Origin: Mycolicibacterium neoaurum VKM Ac-1815D
GTDB lineage: Bacteria; Actinomycetota; Actinomycetes; Mycobacteriales; Mycobacteriaceae
Reading direction: 5' to 3'
DNA: 64,000 bases
Assembly: GCF_000317305.3 (NCBI RefSeq)
Contig: NC_023036.2
Location: 4,464,001-4,528,000 of the forward strand
The translations under genes and the position numbers were made by a program. Of this stretch, positions 34,553-42,745 are shown piece after piece. A model generated the notes under the pieces. The model saw only the letters and a program-made list of their open reading frames with translations. It did no database searches and was not told the origin of the DNA. Every line of letters starts with the position of its first letter. Within the stretch, counting starts at the first letter, position 1.

Positions 34553-35119
34553 ATGGGCACACTCATCTACGGGTTCACCACATCGGTGGACGGCTATATC
34601 GCCGACGCGCACGGGAACATCGACTGGAGTGATCCGAGCGACGAACTGCACCAGTACTGGAACGACTTCGAACGCAACACCGCCATGTCGTTCTACGGCC
34701 GACGAATCTATGAACTGATGGCCGACTACTGGCCGGCCGTCCGCGAGTCGGCCGATGCCGACCCGATCGCCGCCGACTTCGCCGGGGTGTGGTGCACCAT
34801 GCCGAAGGTCGTGTTCTCCTCCACCTTGGAATCCGTCGCGTGGAACTCCCGGCTGGAACGTGGCGACCCGGTCGAGGTGGTGCGGCGACTCAAGGCCGAC
34901 ACCGACGGTCAACTCGAAGTGGCCGGCGCGACGTTGGCGGCACCGCTCGTGCGGGCGGGGCTGGTGGACGAGTACCGAATGGTCATCGCCCCCACCGCGG
35001 TCGGCGGCGGCACTTCGTTCTTCCCGATGCTGCCATCGTGGATGCCGTTGCAACTGCTGGAGCATCGGGTGTTTCCCGGCGGCACGATCCTCCTGCGCTA
35101 CGCGCCGAGAGATCGGTAA
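34553..35119 (+). CDS. dihydrofolate reductase family protein (RibD C-terminal-like)
   Basis: 188 residues beginning MGTLIYGFTTSVDGYIADAH, the standard opening of the RibD/DHFR-like reductase group. RRIYELMADYWP and VAGATLAAPLVRAGLVDEYR, then APTAVGGGTSFFP, follow. It has an NADPH-binding reductase fold. It is not a true FolA and its substrate is unknown. A 49-bp gap separates it from the TetR gene, and it converges with the GNAT gene with 3 bp between stops. Confidence 0.87.
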   Translation: MGTLIYGFTTSVDGYIADAHGNIDWSDPSDELHQYWNDFERNTAMSFYGRRIYELMADYWPAVRESADADPIAADFAGVWCTMPKVVFSSTLESVAWNSRLERGDPVEVVRRLKADTDGQLEVAGATLAAPLVRAGLVDEYRMVIAPTAVGGGTSFFPMLPSWMPLQLLEHRVFPGGTILLRYAPRDR

Positions 35120-35122
35120 GAC

Positions 35123-35695
35123 TCAGTGCGCAGCGGGCCGGAACATCGAATACACCACCGGCCCATCGGGTATCGATGTCGTGGCGGTGACGGCGAACCC
35201 CGACCGCTCGTAGAGGCGGACGTTGCGTTCATCCGACGTCTCCAACGCCGTGCCTGCGGCGGCGTCGACCGCGCTCACCGCCGCCAGCCCGGCCTCGACC
35301 AGCGCGCCACCCAGGCCCCGGCCCTGGCTGTCCGGGTGTACACCGAGGGTGGCCAGGTTCCATGCGTTCTCGGGTTGGGCCGGGATGTCCACCTGGCCAA
35401 GCACTTCCAGTCGATCACCGTGCAGATCGGCGACCTGCTGCTGGAAGTCCGGCGGCGGTTCGGGCGCATCGGGCGGCAGCAGCGCCAGCACGCCGCGCAC
35501 CTCGTCGGCGACCAGCACGATGCCGTGCTGGAGTGCGAACTCCAGGTACAGCCGCTGCAGTCGCTCGAGGCGTTCGGCGTAGCCGTCCTGCGGAATCGAC
35601 CACCTGGTCCACGGATAAGAATCGAAGGCCGCGGCCAGGGTGGCGGCCGCCGCTTCCAGATCCGTCGCTGCTGCGCGTTTGATGCGGTGACTCAC
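35123..35695 (-). CDS. GNAT-family N-acetyltransferase
   Basis: 190 residues from GTG 35695, chosen because GGAGG lies 8 bases upstream; an ATG at 35710 would include that ribosome site. The GNAT acetyl-CoA-binding motif A is WNLATLGVHPDSQGRGLGGA, followed by LVEAGLAAVSAVDAAAGTAL, and motif B is ERNVRLYERSGFAVTATTSI. The substrate is unknown. A 68-bp palindromic element lies 33-100 bp upstream of the start. Confidence 0.87.
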   Translation of the reverse strand: MSHRIKRAAATDLEAAAATLAAAFDSYPWTRWSIPQDGYAERLERLQRLYLEFALQHGIVLVADEVRGVLALLPPDAPEPPPDFQQQVADLHGDRLEVLGQVDIPAQPENAWNLATLGVHPDSQGRGLGGALVEAGLAAVSAVDAAAGTALETSDERNVRLYERSGFAVTATTSIPDGPVVYSMFRPAAH

Positions 35696-35727
35696 CGCAC
35701 ACACCTCCATCGTGTCGTCTGCGTGCA

Positions 35728-35795
35728 CGCAATGTTCGGCTGACAGCTTAGCCGTGGATATATAGGCGTCACGGAGCTGTCAGCGGAACATTGCG
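35728..35795. repeat. 68-bp palindromic repeat element, copy A
   Basis: 20-bp arms, at 35728-35747 (CGCAATGTTCGGCTGACAGC) and 35776-35795, pair with a single mismatch around a 28-nt loop containing TGGATATATAGGCGT. A second copy lies at 36910-36977. It lies between the P-loop kinase stop and the GNAT start on the minus strand, so it could act as a hairpin in the RNA. Confidence 0.85.
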
Positions 35796-35907
35796 ATCGG
35801 CTAGCGGCCGAGACGGGACCCCACCGGTATCTGGACCCGCTGCATCACCGCCCCGAAAGCGCTGCCGTGCAGGGTCGCCGCTGAATGAGCTGGGCCACGC
35901 GCGTATC

Positions 35908-36429
35908 TCAACCGTTCAGCGCGTCCACTATCTGTCGGGCGACCTCGGCCGGCGCCGCGTGTGCGGTGTCGATGACCTCCGCCTCGTCGTGCAGCCACGT
36001 TCTGGCTGCCTCCGCATAGGCGTCCAGATAGTCCAGACGGAACTCCGAAGGCCCCATGACGAGATCCTCATTGATCCTCGCACGCAGCGTGTCCTGGTCC
36101 GCATGCAGTACGAAATGCCGCACCGGCACGCCATAGTGCGCCAGGCCCTGACTGATCTCGCGCCAATACTGCTCCACCAACACCGTCATCGGCACCACCA
36201 ACGGGCAGCCGGTGTATTCGACGAGTCGGCGGGCGGTCTCGACCACCAGCGGACGCCACGGCGGCCAATGCTGGAAGTTGTCCGTCTCGGGTAAACCGGG
36301 CTGGATGTTCATGAGCACCTCGCCGATCATCTCCGCGTCGAAGACCCGCGACCCGGCAATCAGTTGTTGGACGAGCGGGCTGGTCGTCGTCTTACCGACA
36401 CCGTGAGTACCGTTGAGCCAGACGATCAT
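35908..36429 (-). CDS. P-loop ATP-binding protein, TmrB-like kinase family
   Basis: 173 residues opening with a Walker A motif, IVWLNGTHGVGKTTTSPL. Further features are DAEMIGEVLMNIQPGLPETD, the strand CPLVVPMTVLVEQYWREISQ, and VRHFVLHADQDTLRARINED in the lid region. The pattern is that of AAA/TmrB-like nucleotide kinases, some of which give resistance to nucleoside antibiotics such as tunicamycin. It would act in the cytoplasm; the substrate is unknown. It stands alone between two palindromic elements together with the DUF1801 gene. Confidence 0.78.
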   Translation of the reverse strand: MIVWLNGTHGVGKTTTSPLVQQLIAGSRVFDAEMIGEVLMNIQPGLPETDNFQHWPPWRPLVVETARRLVEYTGCPLVVPMTVLVEQYWREISQGLAHYGVPVRHFVLHADQDTLRARINEDLVMGPSEFRLDYLDAYAEAARTWLHDEAEVIDTAHAAPAEVARQIVDALNG

Positions 36430-36497
36430 CGCCAGTCCCAGCCCGCGCTATACGTACACCTTGGTCCGAACTGGGACATCACATCCCCTCCCCTGGG

Positions 36498-36839
36498 CTA
36501 ACCGCGGTTGGCTCGCACAGCCTCGCGAATCAGGGCCTTGAAGGCCTCGGTGTCCAGTCGATCGTCTTCGCGCAGATCAATGGCGCGACGGACCGACGCG
36601 TCGAGACTGGCGTTGAACAGGTGGTCCGGATCGTTCACCGACGCGCCCGTGGCGAAGGTCAACTTGACCTTGTCCTTATAGGTCTCCACGGTGCAGATCA
36701 CGCCGTCGAGGGAGAACGTGGGCACACCGTCGGGGTTGGACGGCTTGCGCCACTTGACCTCTTCGACGACATCGGGTTCGGCCTGGTTGATCAGAGACCG
36801 GAGCAGCTCGACACGATCGATACGCCAATCCGCACTCAC
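36498..36839 (-). CDS. DUF1801 domain protein
   Basis: 113 residues from GTG 36839. The DUF1801 pattern is EPDVVEEVKWRKPSNPDGVP, TFSLDGVICTVETYKDKVKL, then TFATGASVNDPDHLFNASLD. These small iron-chaperone-like (YdhG) proteins have no firm role. A longer open frame to 36914 exists but adds a non-homologous start. Confidence 0.8.
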   Translation of the reverse strand: MSADWRIDRVELLRSLINQAEPDVVEEVKWRKPSNPDGVPTFSLDGVICTVETYKDKVKLTFATGASVNDPDHLFNASLDASVRRAIDLREDDRLDTEAFKALIREAVRANRG

Positions 36840-36909
36840 GGCCGCCAATGTACTACCGAGCCCTAGACGTTGAACCGGAACTCGACCGTCTACCAGAGGC
36901 CGACCCGCC

Positions 36910-36977
36910 CGCAATGTTCCGCTGACAGCTCCACCATGGATAGATAGGCGTTGTGACGCTGTCAGCGGAACATTGCG
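36910..36977. repeat. 68-bp palindromic repeat element, copy B
   Basis: Perfect 20-bp arms, CGCAATGTTCCGCTGACAGC (36910-36929) and its exact reverse complement (36958-36977), with a 28-nt loop containing TGGATAGATAGGCGT. It has the same length, arm sequence and loop core as copy A and the same orientation. It lies between the ychF stop (37005) and the DUF1801 start. Confidence 0.88.
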
Positions 36978-37004
36978 AATGGCAGATCGCCTCGCTGGCC
37001 GGGC

Positions 37005-38078
37005 TCACACGTTGAAACGGAACTCCACGACGTCCCCGTCGGCCATCACGTAGTCCTTGCCCTCCATACGCACCTTGCCCGCGGCCTTGGCCGCGGCCAT
37101 CGATCCGGCCTCGACCAGATCATCGAAGGACACCACCTCGGCCTTGATGAAGCCCTTCTCGAAATCGGTGTGGATCACCCCGGCCGCCTTCGGCGCGGTG
37201 TCGCCGCGGTGAATCGTCCACGCGCGGGCCTCTTTCGGCCCCGCCGTCAGGTAGGTCTGCAGGTTCAGGGTGTGGAAACCGGCCCGCGCCAACGCATCCA
37301 GCCCGGGCTCGGTCTGGCCGATGGACTCCAGCAACTCGGCCGCCGACTCGTCGTCTAGCTCGATCAGCTCGGACTCGATCTTGGCATCCAGGAACACCGC
37401 ATCGGCCGGGGCCACCAACTCACGCAGCTCGGCCTTCTTGGCCTCGTCGGTGAGCACCGACTCGTCGGCGTTGAACACGTAGAGGAACGGTTTTGTGGTC
37501 ATCAGGTTCAGTTCGCGAAGGACCGTGGCATCCGCCCCCGCCGAGAACAGGGTCTTGCCCGAATCGAGCACCGCCTGGGCGGCCACCGCGGCGTCGAGCA
37601 GCGGTTTGCGGTCCTTGTTGTTGCGGGCTTCCTTCTCCAGCCGCGGGACGGCCTTCTCCAATGTCTGCATATCGGCCAGGATCAGTTCGGTCTCGATGAC
37701 CTCGATATCCGAGCGCGGATCCACCCGACCGTCGACGTGCACCACATCGTCATCGGCGAAGGCTCGCACCACCTGGCAGATGGCATCGCACTCGCGGATG
37801 TTGGCCAGGAACTTGTTGCCCAGCCCGGCCCCCTCGGAAGCGCCCTTGACGATGCCGGCGATGTCGACGAACGTCACCGGTGCCGGCACGGTCTTCTCCG
37901 AGCCGAAGATCTCGGCGAGCTTGTCCAACCGCGGGTCGGGCAGCGCCACCACACCCTCGTTGGGTTCGATGGTCGCGAACGGGTAGTTCGCGGCCAACAC
38001 GTCGTTCCGCGTCAGCGCGTTGAAAAGGGTCGACTTGCCGACATTGGGGAGTCCGACGATTCCGAGGTTCAAGCTCAC
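37005..38078 (-). CDS. ychF: ribosome-associated ATPase YchF (OBG family)
   Basis: 357 residues of full YchF length. It has the P-loop GIVGLPNVGKSTLFNALTRN, the switch region ANYPFATIEPNEGVV, FVDIAGIVKGASEGAGLGNK (G3, then FLANIRECDAI) and the ATP-specific NMxE-type site around FLYVFNADES. It ends with a TGS-like domain (FHTLNLQTYLTAGPKEARAW, then EGKDYVMADGDVVEFRFNV). YchF binds ribosomes and hydrolyses ATP, with a role in stress responses. It is monocistronic on the minus strand with palindrome B downstream. Confidence 0.97.
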   Translation of the reverse strand: MSLNLGIVGLPNVGKSTLFNALTRNDVLAANYPFATIEPNEGVVALPDPRLDKLAEIFGSEKTVPAPVTFVDIAGIVKGASEGAGLGNKFLANIRECDAICQVVRAFADDDVVHVDGRVDPRSDIEVIETELILADMQTLEKAVPRLEKEARNNKDRKPLLDAAVAAQAVLDSGKTLFSAGADATVLRELNLMTTKPFLYVFNADESVLTDEAKKAELRELVAPADAVFLDAKIESELIELDDESAAELLESIGQTEPGLDALARAGFHTLNLQTYLTAGPKEARAWTIHRGDTAPKAAGVIHTDFEKGFIKAEVVSFDDLVEAGSMAAAKAAGKVRMEGKDYVMADGDVVEFRFNV

Positions 38079-38161
38079 GGACTCCAGAGTCTAGAGGGTG
38101 TGACAGGCTCGCCAGCGCGTGCTGGCAGCGCCCACCCAGCGTCAGCCGGTACGGTCAACAT

Positions 38162-39301
38162 GTGTCAGGTCAGCCCGAGCCGACGGAGTCGGTGTCCCAC
38201 CGCGCCGTCCTCCCCCGCATCCCGGGCTGGCCATCGGGACTGCTGCCCTGGTGGGGCGCTGTTCTGGTGGCCGTCACGGCAACCCTGGTCGGCTTCGCCT
38301 ACCACGCCGGCGCCGGCGCCGGCGAGCTCGGTGCGGTGTTCGCCACGTTCTATGTGTTGGGCTGCCTGGCGGCGGTTCTGCTGGTGCGTCGCTCCGGCAT
38401 CTTCGCCACGGTCATCCAGCCCCCGCTGATCCTGTTCATCTCGGTACCGTCTGCGTACTTCCTGATGCACAGCGGCCAGATCAGCGGCCTCAAGGACGTC
38501 CTGATCAACTGCGGTTACCCCCTGATCGAGCGCTTCCCACTGATGTTCTTCACCTCGGTGGCGGTGCTGGCGATCGGCGGGGCGCGCTGGTACCTGGACA
38601 AGCAGAGCGCAGATTCCGCCGAGGTCTCCGAGTCCACTGGTTCCGACGGCCCCGATCTGGCCGAGCGTGTCGCCCGACGGCTGCGCCGCTCGCCGGATCC
38701 CGATGCCGAGGCGCAACCGCGCCCCGCTCGCCGATCGCGGCGACCCCGCGAGACCGCCGCCCGTGCCGCCCAAGAGCCCCGCCGCACCCGCACCGGCCAG
38801 CCGTCGCGCGCCCGGCACAACCGGCCGCCGGAGTCGGATATCGCGGCCTCGGCCGCCGCGGCCGACCGCCGCGAACGTGCCGCCACCCGGGAGCGTTATG
38901 GCCGTCCCCGTCCCGACGAGGAACTGCGTGCGGACCCGCCGCGGCGCGCACGCCGGACCCGTGATGCGGCCGCACGCGATCCACGCGAACCCCGTCAGCC
39001 CCGCCGCACGCCGCCACCGAGCCGCACCCGCGCCGAAGACACCCCAGATCCCTACGAGCGCCCGCGCCGCCGCCGCGAGTACGACAGCCCGTACGCCGAT
39101 TACCAGCCCGGCTACCGGCCGCCTCGCCCCGAGGACCGCTATCCGGAGTACCCGGACTATCCGGAGCCGCCGCGTCGCGCCGCCACCGAGGGGGCACATC
39201 ACCCGGTGTCACGGGTCCGCTATCGCAGCACCGACGACGAGCGACGCACCGAGCACCGCACCCGCCCGCGGGCCGGCCACCGTCGCGACGACTGGGACTA
39301 G
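38162..39301 (+). CDS. DUF6542 membrane protein with long Arg/Pro-rich tail
   Basis: 379 residues. An N-terminal membrane domain of about four helices (residues 20-145) includes WGAVLVAVTATLVGFAYHAG and FATFYVLGCLAAVLLVRRSG, the DUF6542 pattern. The remaining 230 residues are a low-complexity cytoplasmic tail dominated by Arg, Pro, Asp and Glu (for example PRRARRTRDAAARDPREPRQ). It corresponds to the Rv1111c position next to ychF and ispH in M. tuberculosis. The start is GTG 38162, divergent from ychF. Function is unknown. Its stop abuts the convergent PBP stop with no gap. Confidence 0.82.
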   Translation: MSGQPEPTESVSHRAVLPRIPGWPSGLLPWWGAVLVAVTATLVGFAYHAGAGAGELGAVFATFYVLGCLAAVLLVRRSGIFATVIQPPLILFISVPSAYFLMHSGQISGLKDVLINCGYPLIERFPLMFFTSVAVLAIGGARWYLDKQSADSAEVSESTGSDGPDLAERVARRLRRSPDPDAEAQPRPARRSRRPRETAARAAQEPRRTRTGQPSRARHNRPPESDIAASAAAADRRERAATRERYGRPRPDEELRADPPRRARRTRDAAARDPREPRQPRRTPPPSRTRAEDTPDPYERPRRRREYDSPYADYQPGYRPPRPEDRYPEYPDYPEPPRRAATEGAHHPVSRVRYRSTDDERRTEHRTRPRAGHRRDDWD

Positions 39302-41062
39302 CTAGGGCACGGCGCGCAGGAACGTGCCCGCCGCTTCGACCGCGGGCGCCGAACTCCCCGCATCGCTGACGAACACCGCCAGCGCCAGGTCACCGCGGAT
39401 GCCGACGAACCAGCCGTGCGCATGGGTGTCGTCGATATATTCGGCGGTCCCGGTCTTGCCGAGCAGATCAGGGATGTCCTGCAGCGCCGTCGCGGTGCCA
39501 CCGGTGATGGTTTCGCGCATCATCGCCCGCACCTGCTCGTCGACCGACGGCGGTAACGGTTCGGGCGTGCGGTCGGGCACACCCGGGGACCCCTGCACGA
39601 TGGTCGGGGCGGGCACCGATCCCTTCGCCAGCGTCGCGGCCACCAGCGCCATCCCGAACGGCGAGGCGGTGACCTTGCCCTGGCCGATGCCCTCCTCGAC
39701 GCGCAGCGCCGAGGTGTCCGCCGCCGGCACCGAACCGGTCACCGTAGTCATGCCGGGTGCGACGAAATCGATGCCGAGACCCAGTTGGGCGGCGGCCTTG
39801 GTCAGCCCGTCGGGCGGCAGGTTGACCGCGAGCCTGCCCATCGTGGTGTTGCAGGACCGCGCGAACGCGGTGTGCAGCGGCACCTCGCCGAGATCGAAAT
39901 TGTCGTCATTGGGGATCTGGCGGCCCTCGATGTTCTCGGTGCCCGGGCAGCCCACGACGCTGTCCGGGGTGACCTGCCCGGCCTGCAGGGCGGCCGAGAC
40001 CGTGACGGTCTTGAAGGTCGATCCCGGCGGGTACAGCCCGGTCAGCGCGATCGGGCCCTGCGCGTCGGCGGGCGCGTTCTGCGCGACGGCGAGCAGATTG
40101 CCGGTCGACGGCTGGATTGCCACAATGGCCGCGGGCGTGGTCAGCGATGCAAGGGCCGTCTCCCCGGCCAGCTGCATGCCGATATCGAGTGTGCTGGCGA
40201 TATCGCCGACGGAGCCGGGGTCCTGCCCACCGACACGGGTGGGTCCGGTGGGGGTCTGCGCGGACACCGCCCAGCCGGCGGCCTCGTCGGTGCGCTGCTG
40301 CCACAGCTCGGACAATCCGGACAGGGTCGGCGAGGTCAGTGCGCGGTCGGTGGCCAGCAGCCGGGTCTGCGGGCGCAGGGTCACCTCCGGCAGCGCGGCC
40401 AGTTGGTCCCGGATAGGGGCGAGGTCCTCATCGCGCAGTGTGACGGCGGTGACGGGCGCCCCCTTGGCCAGTTCCCCGCCGAGCCACTCCGGAGTGACGG
40501 TCGGCGCGATCGGATTGACCAGTGCCGCAACGGCGTTGACATCGGCGCCGGGGGCGACGTCGACGAGGGTGACGATGTGCTGGGTGAGCAGGTCGGCACC
40601 GGTGCGATCGAGCACCCTGGCCGCCGGCTGTGGGGCCAGCGTGCCGAAGGACAGCGGGCCCTTGTCCAGACCGGGCGCGACGGTCGCCGCATCCCAGCGG
40701 ACCTTCCAGTCATCGCCCTCGGCGGCGGCCGACCCGGTCGTGGTGTAGGTCCACTCGGTCGTCTTCTGCGGCCCGAACTTCCAGGTGGCCGCCAGCGTGA
40801 AGGTCGCTTTGTCCTCCTCGCGTCGCACCTCGGAGACCGCGAAACGGACATCGGTGCCCAGGCTGGCGTAGAGCGCGTCCAGGGTGCCCGAGGCAGCTGC
40901 GGCATCGGTGGTCAGCGCTGCTGCCGCGGTGGCGTCACCGCGGCTGAGTGCATCGGCGAACCCGTCGGTGGCATCGGCCAGCCGGTCGTCGCTGTCGCTA
41001 CAGCCGGCCAGCAGGAGTACGGCCACCAGGACCGCGGGAATGATGCGTCGCAGAGAGCCCAC
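39302..41062 (-). CDS. penicillin-binding transpeptidase lipoprotein (PbpA/MecA-type, Rv2864c-like)
   Basis: 586 residues with a lipoprotein signal (AVLVAVLLLAGC). There is an NTF2-like MecA_N domain (about residues 30-140), a dimerisation domain, and a transpeptidase domain from about residue 290. The three active-site motifs are present: SxxK in YPPGSTFKTVTVSAAL, SxN in ARSCNTTMG and KTG in LLGKTGTAEYIDDTH. It cross-links peptidoglycan outside the membrane and resembles Rv2864c. It starts at GTG 41062, 20 bp after the ispH stop, so it may be co-transcribed with ispH. Confidence 0.92.
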   Translation of the reverse strand: MGSLRRIIPAVLVAVLLLAGCSDSDDRLADATDGFADALSRGDATAAAALTTDAAAASGTLDALYASLGTDVRFAVSEVRREEDKATFTLAATWKFGPQKTTEWTYTTTGSAAAEGDDWKVRWDAATVAPGLDKGPLSFGTLAPQPAARVLDRTGADLLTQHIVTLVDVAPGADVNAVAALVNPIAPTVTPEWLGGELAKGAPVTAVTLRDEDLAPIRDQLAALPEVTLRPQTRLLATDRALTSPTLSGLSELWQQRTDEAAGWAVSAQTPTGPTRVGGQDPGSVGDIASTLDIGMQLAGETALASLTTPAAIVAIQPSTGNLLAVAQNAPADAQGPIALTGLYPPGSTFKTVTVSAALQAGQVTPDSVVGCPGTENIEGRQIPNDDNFDLGEVPLHTAFARSCNTTMGRLAVNLPPDGLTKAAAQLGLGIDFVAPGMTTVTGSVPAADTSALRVEEGIGQGKVTASPFGMALVAATLAKGSVPAPTIVQGSPGVPDRTPEPLPPSVDEQVRAMMRETITGGTATALQDIPDLLGKTGTAEYIDDTHAHGWFVGIRGDLALAVFVSDAGSSAPAVEAAGTFLRAVP

Positions 41063-41082
41063 AACGCCCGAACGTACCCGGG

Positions 41083-42084
41083 TCAGCCGCGCGGCGGACG
41101 GATCTCCCGCGGCAGGGCGAACACCAACGTCTCATTGGCCGTGGTCACGGGCTGCACAGTGGCGTAACCGTATTCGGCGAGTCGGTCCAGCACGCCGCGC
41201 ACCAGGATCTCGGGCACCGACGCACCGGAGGTGACACCGACCGTCGTCACCCCGGAGAACCAGGCGGGATCGACATCGTCGGCGTAGTCGACCAGATGCG
41301 AGGCCTTGGCACCGGCCAGCAGCGCCACCTCGACCAGCCGCACCGAGTTCGACGAGTTCTTCGAGCCGACGACGATGACGAGATCGCATTCGGGCGCCAT
41401 CGCCTTGACCGCGACCTGACGGTTCTGAGTGGCGTAGCAGATGTCGTCGCTCGGCGGGTCCTGCAGCGTCGGGAACTTCTCGCGCAACCGGCGCACGGTC
41501 TCCATGGTCTCGTCGACGCTCAACGTGGTCTGCGACAGCCAGATCACCTTGTTGGGATCGCGCACCGTCACCTTGTCCACGGCATCGGGATTGTCGACGA
41601 CCTGGACATGGTCGGGGGCCTCACCGGCGGTGCCGACGACCTCCTCGTGACCCTCGTGGCCGACGAGCAGGATGTCGTAATCGTCGCGGGCGAAGCGTTT
41701 GGCCTCGTTGTGCACCTTGGTCACCAGCGGGCATGTCGCGTCGATGGTCTGCAGGTTGCGTTCGGCTGCCTCGACGTGCACGGTCGGGGCGACACCGTGG
41801 GCGGAGAACACCACGATGGCGCCCTCGGGCACCTCGTCGGTGCGCTCGACGAAGACGGCACCGGCCTTGGCCAGCGTGTCCACCACGTAGCGGTTGTGCA
41901 CGATCTCGTGCCGCACGTAGATGGGGGCGCCGTGCTTCTCCAGCGCACGCTCGACGGTCTCGACGGCCCTGTCGACGCCCGCGCAGTAGCCGCGTGGCTC
42001 GGCCAGCAGCACGCGCTTGCCGTCAACCCGCGCGGCCACCGAGCTGGTGGCACCGGGAATTCCCATGTTGACGGTTGGTGGCAT
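41083..42084 (-). CDS. ispH: 4-hydroxy-3-methylbut-2-enyl diphosphate reductase
   Basis: 333 residues from ATG 42084 (MPPTVNMGIPGATSSVAARV). The three cysteines that hold the Fe-S cluster are in LAEPRGYCAGVDRAVETVER (Cys34), DATCPLVTKVHNEAKRF and DDICYATQNRQVAVKAM. The active-site glutamate region FSAHGVAPTVHVEA and GSKNSSNSVRLVEVA are also intact. It catalyses the last step of the MEP isoprenoid pathway. The longer open frame to 42228 covers the divergent gene's promoter and is not used. Neighbours match the M. tuberculosis lytB2 region. Confidence 0.97.
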   Translation of the reverse strand: MPPTVNMGIPGATSSVAARVDGKRVLLAEPRGYCAGVDRAVETVERALEKHGAPIYVRHEIVHNRYVVDTLAKAGAVFVERTDEVPEGAIVVFSAHGVAPTVHVEAAERNLQTIDATCPLVTKVHNEAKRFARDDYDILLVGHEGHEEVVGTAGEAPDHVQVVDNPDAVDKVTVRDPNKVIWLSQTTLSVDETMETVRRLREKFPTLQDPPSDDICYATQNRQVAVKAMAPECDLVIVVGSKNSSNSVRLVEVALLAGAKASHLVDYADDVDPAWFSGVTTVGVTSGASVPEILVRGVLDRLAEYGYATVQPVTTANETLVFALPREIRPPRG

Positions 42085-42136
42085 GCATCCAGGGTACTTA
42101 CCCGCACCCGTCACGGGCCAGCCGTAGGCTGACCCC

Positions 42137-42745
42137 ATGGCAACAGCACCATACGGAGTTCGATTGCTGGTGGGTGCGGCAGTGACCGCCCTGGACGAGA
42201 CCCGCAAACTCCCCCAGACCATCCTCACCTATCCGATGACGGTGGCCAGCCAGCTGGCGCATCTGGTGATGAAGGTGCAGCAGGACGTCGCCGACCTGGT
42301 CAATCGCGGTGACGAGGCACTCGAGGAACTGTTCCCGCCCAAGGACGAACAGCCGGAGTGGGCGACGTTCGACGAGGACGAACCGCGCGATCGCTTCTCC
42401 GACGCCGCCGATGCCGACGACTCTGACGACCTCGCGTCGGTGACACGTCTCACCGGAGACAAGGTCGCCAATCGCTCCGAAGGCCGGTTCGCGCTGTTCA
42501 GCGAGGGCGAGGTTCGTCCGGAGGCGCCGGGGGCGGCCACCGCGCCGACGAGCAACGGCGAGGTTCCGGCGATCGTGGACAAGATCGGCTACGAGACGCT
42601 GACATTGGCGCAGCTGCGCGCCCGGTTGACCTCACTGAAGCTGACCGATCTGGAGGCGCTACTGGCCTTCGAGGAGGCCAACAAGGCACGCGCTCCGTTC
42701 CAGACGCTGATCGCCAACAGGATCACCCGCGCGTCGGCCAAGTGA
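42137..42745 (+). CDS. lipid droplet-associated protein (Rv1109c-like)
   Basis: 202 residues. The N-terminal 60 are amphipathic (GVRLLVGAAVTALDETRKLP, then QTILTYPMTVASQLAHLVMK). A disordered acidic middle follows, then a C-terminal helical segment (YETLTLAQLRARLTSLKLTD, then LEALLAFEEANKARAPFQTL). It is syntenic with Rv1109c beside xseA and ispH, where relatives are annotated as lipid droplet-associated. It overlaps xseA by 4 bp and so leads the xseA-xseB operon. The biochemical role is unproven. Confidence 0.7.
   Translation: MATAPYGVRLLVGAAVTALDETRKLPQTILTYPMTVASQLAHLVMKVQQDVADLVNRGDEALEELFPPKDEQPEWATFDEDEPRDRFSDAADADDSDDLASVTRLTGDKVANRSEGRFALFSEGEVRPEAPGAATAPTSNGEVPAIVDKIGYETLTLAQLRARLTSLKLTDLEALLAFEEANKARAPFQTLIANRITRASAK

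Noticed and set aside
35728..36977. CRISPR-like repeats from the two palindromic elements
   Set aside because: There are only two copies, 1.18 kb apart, with genes between them and no spacers or cas genes.
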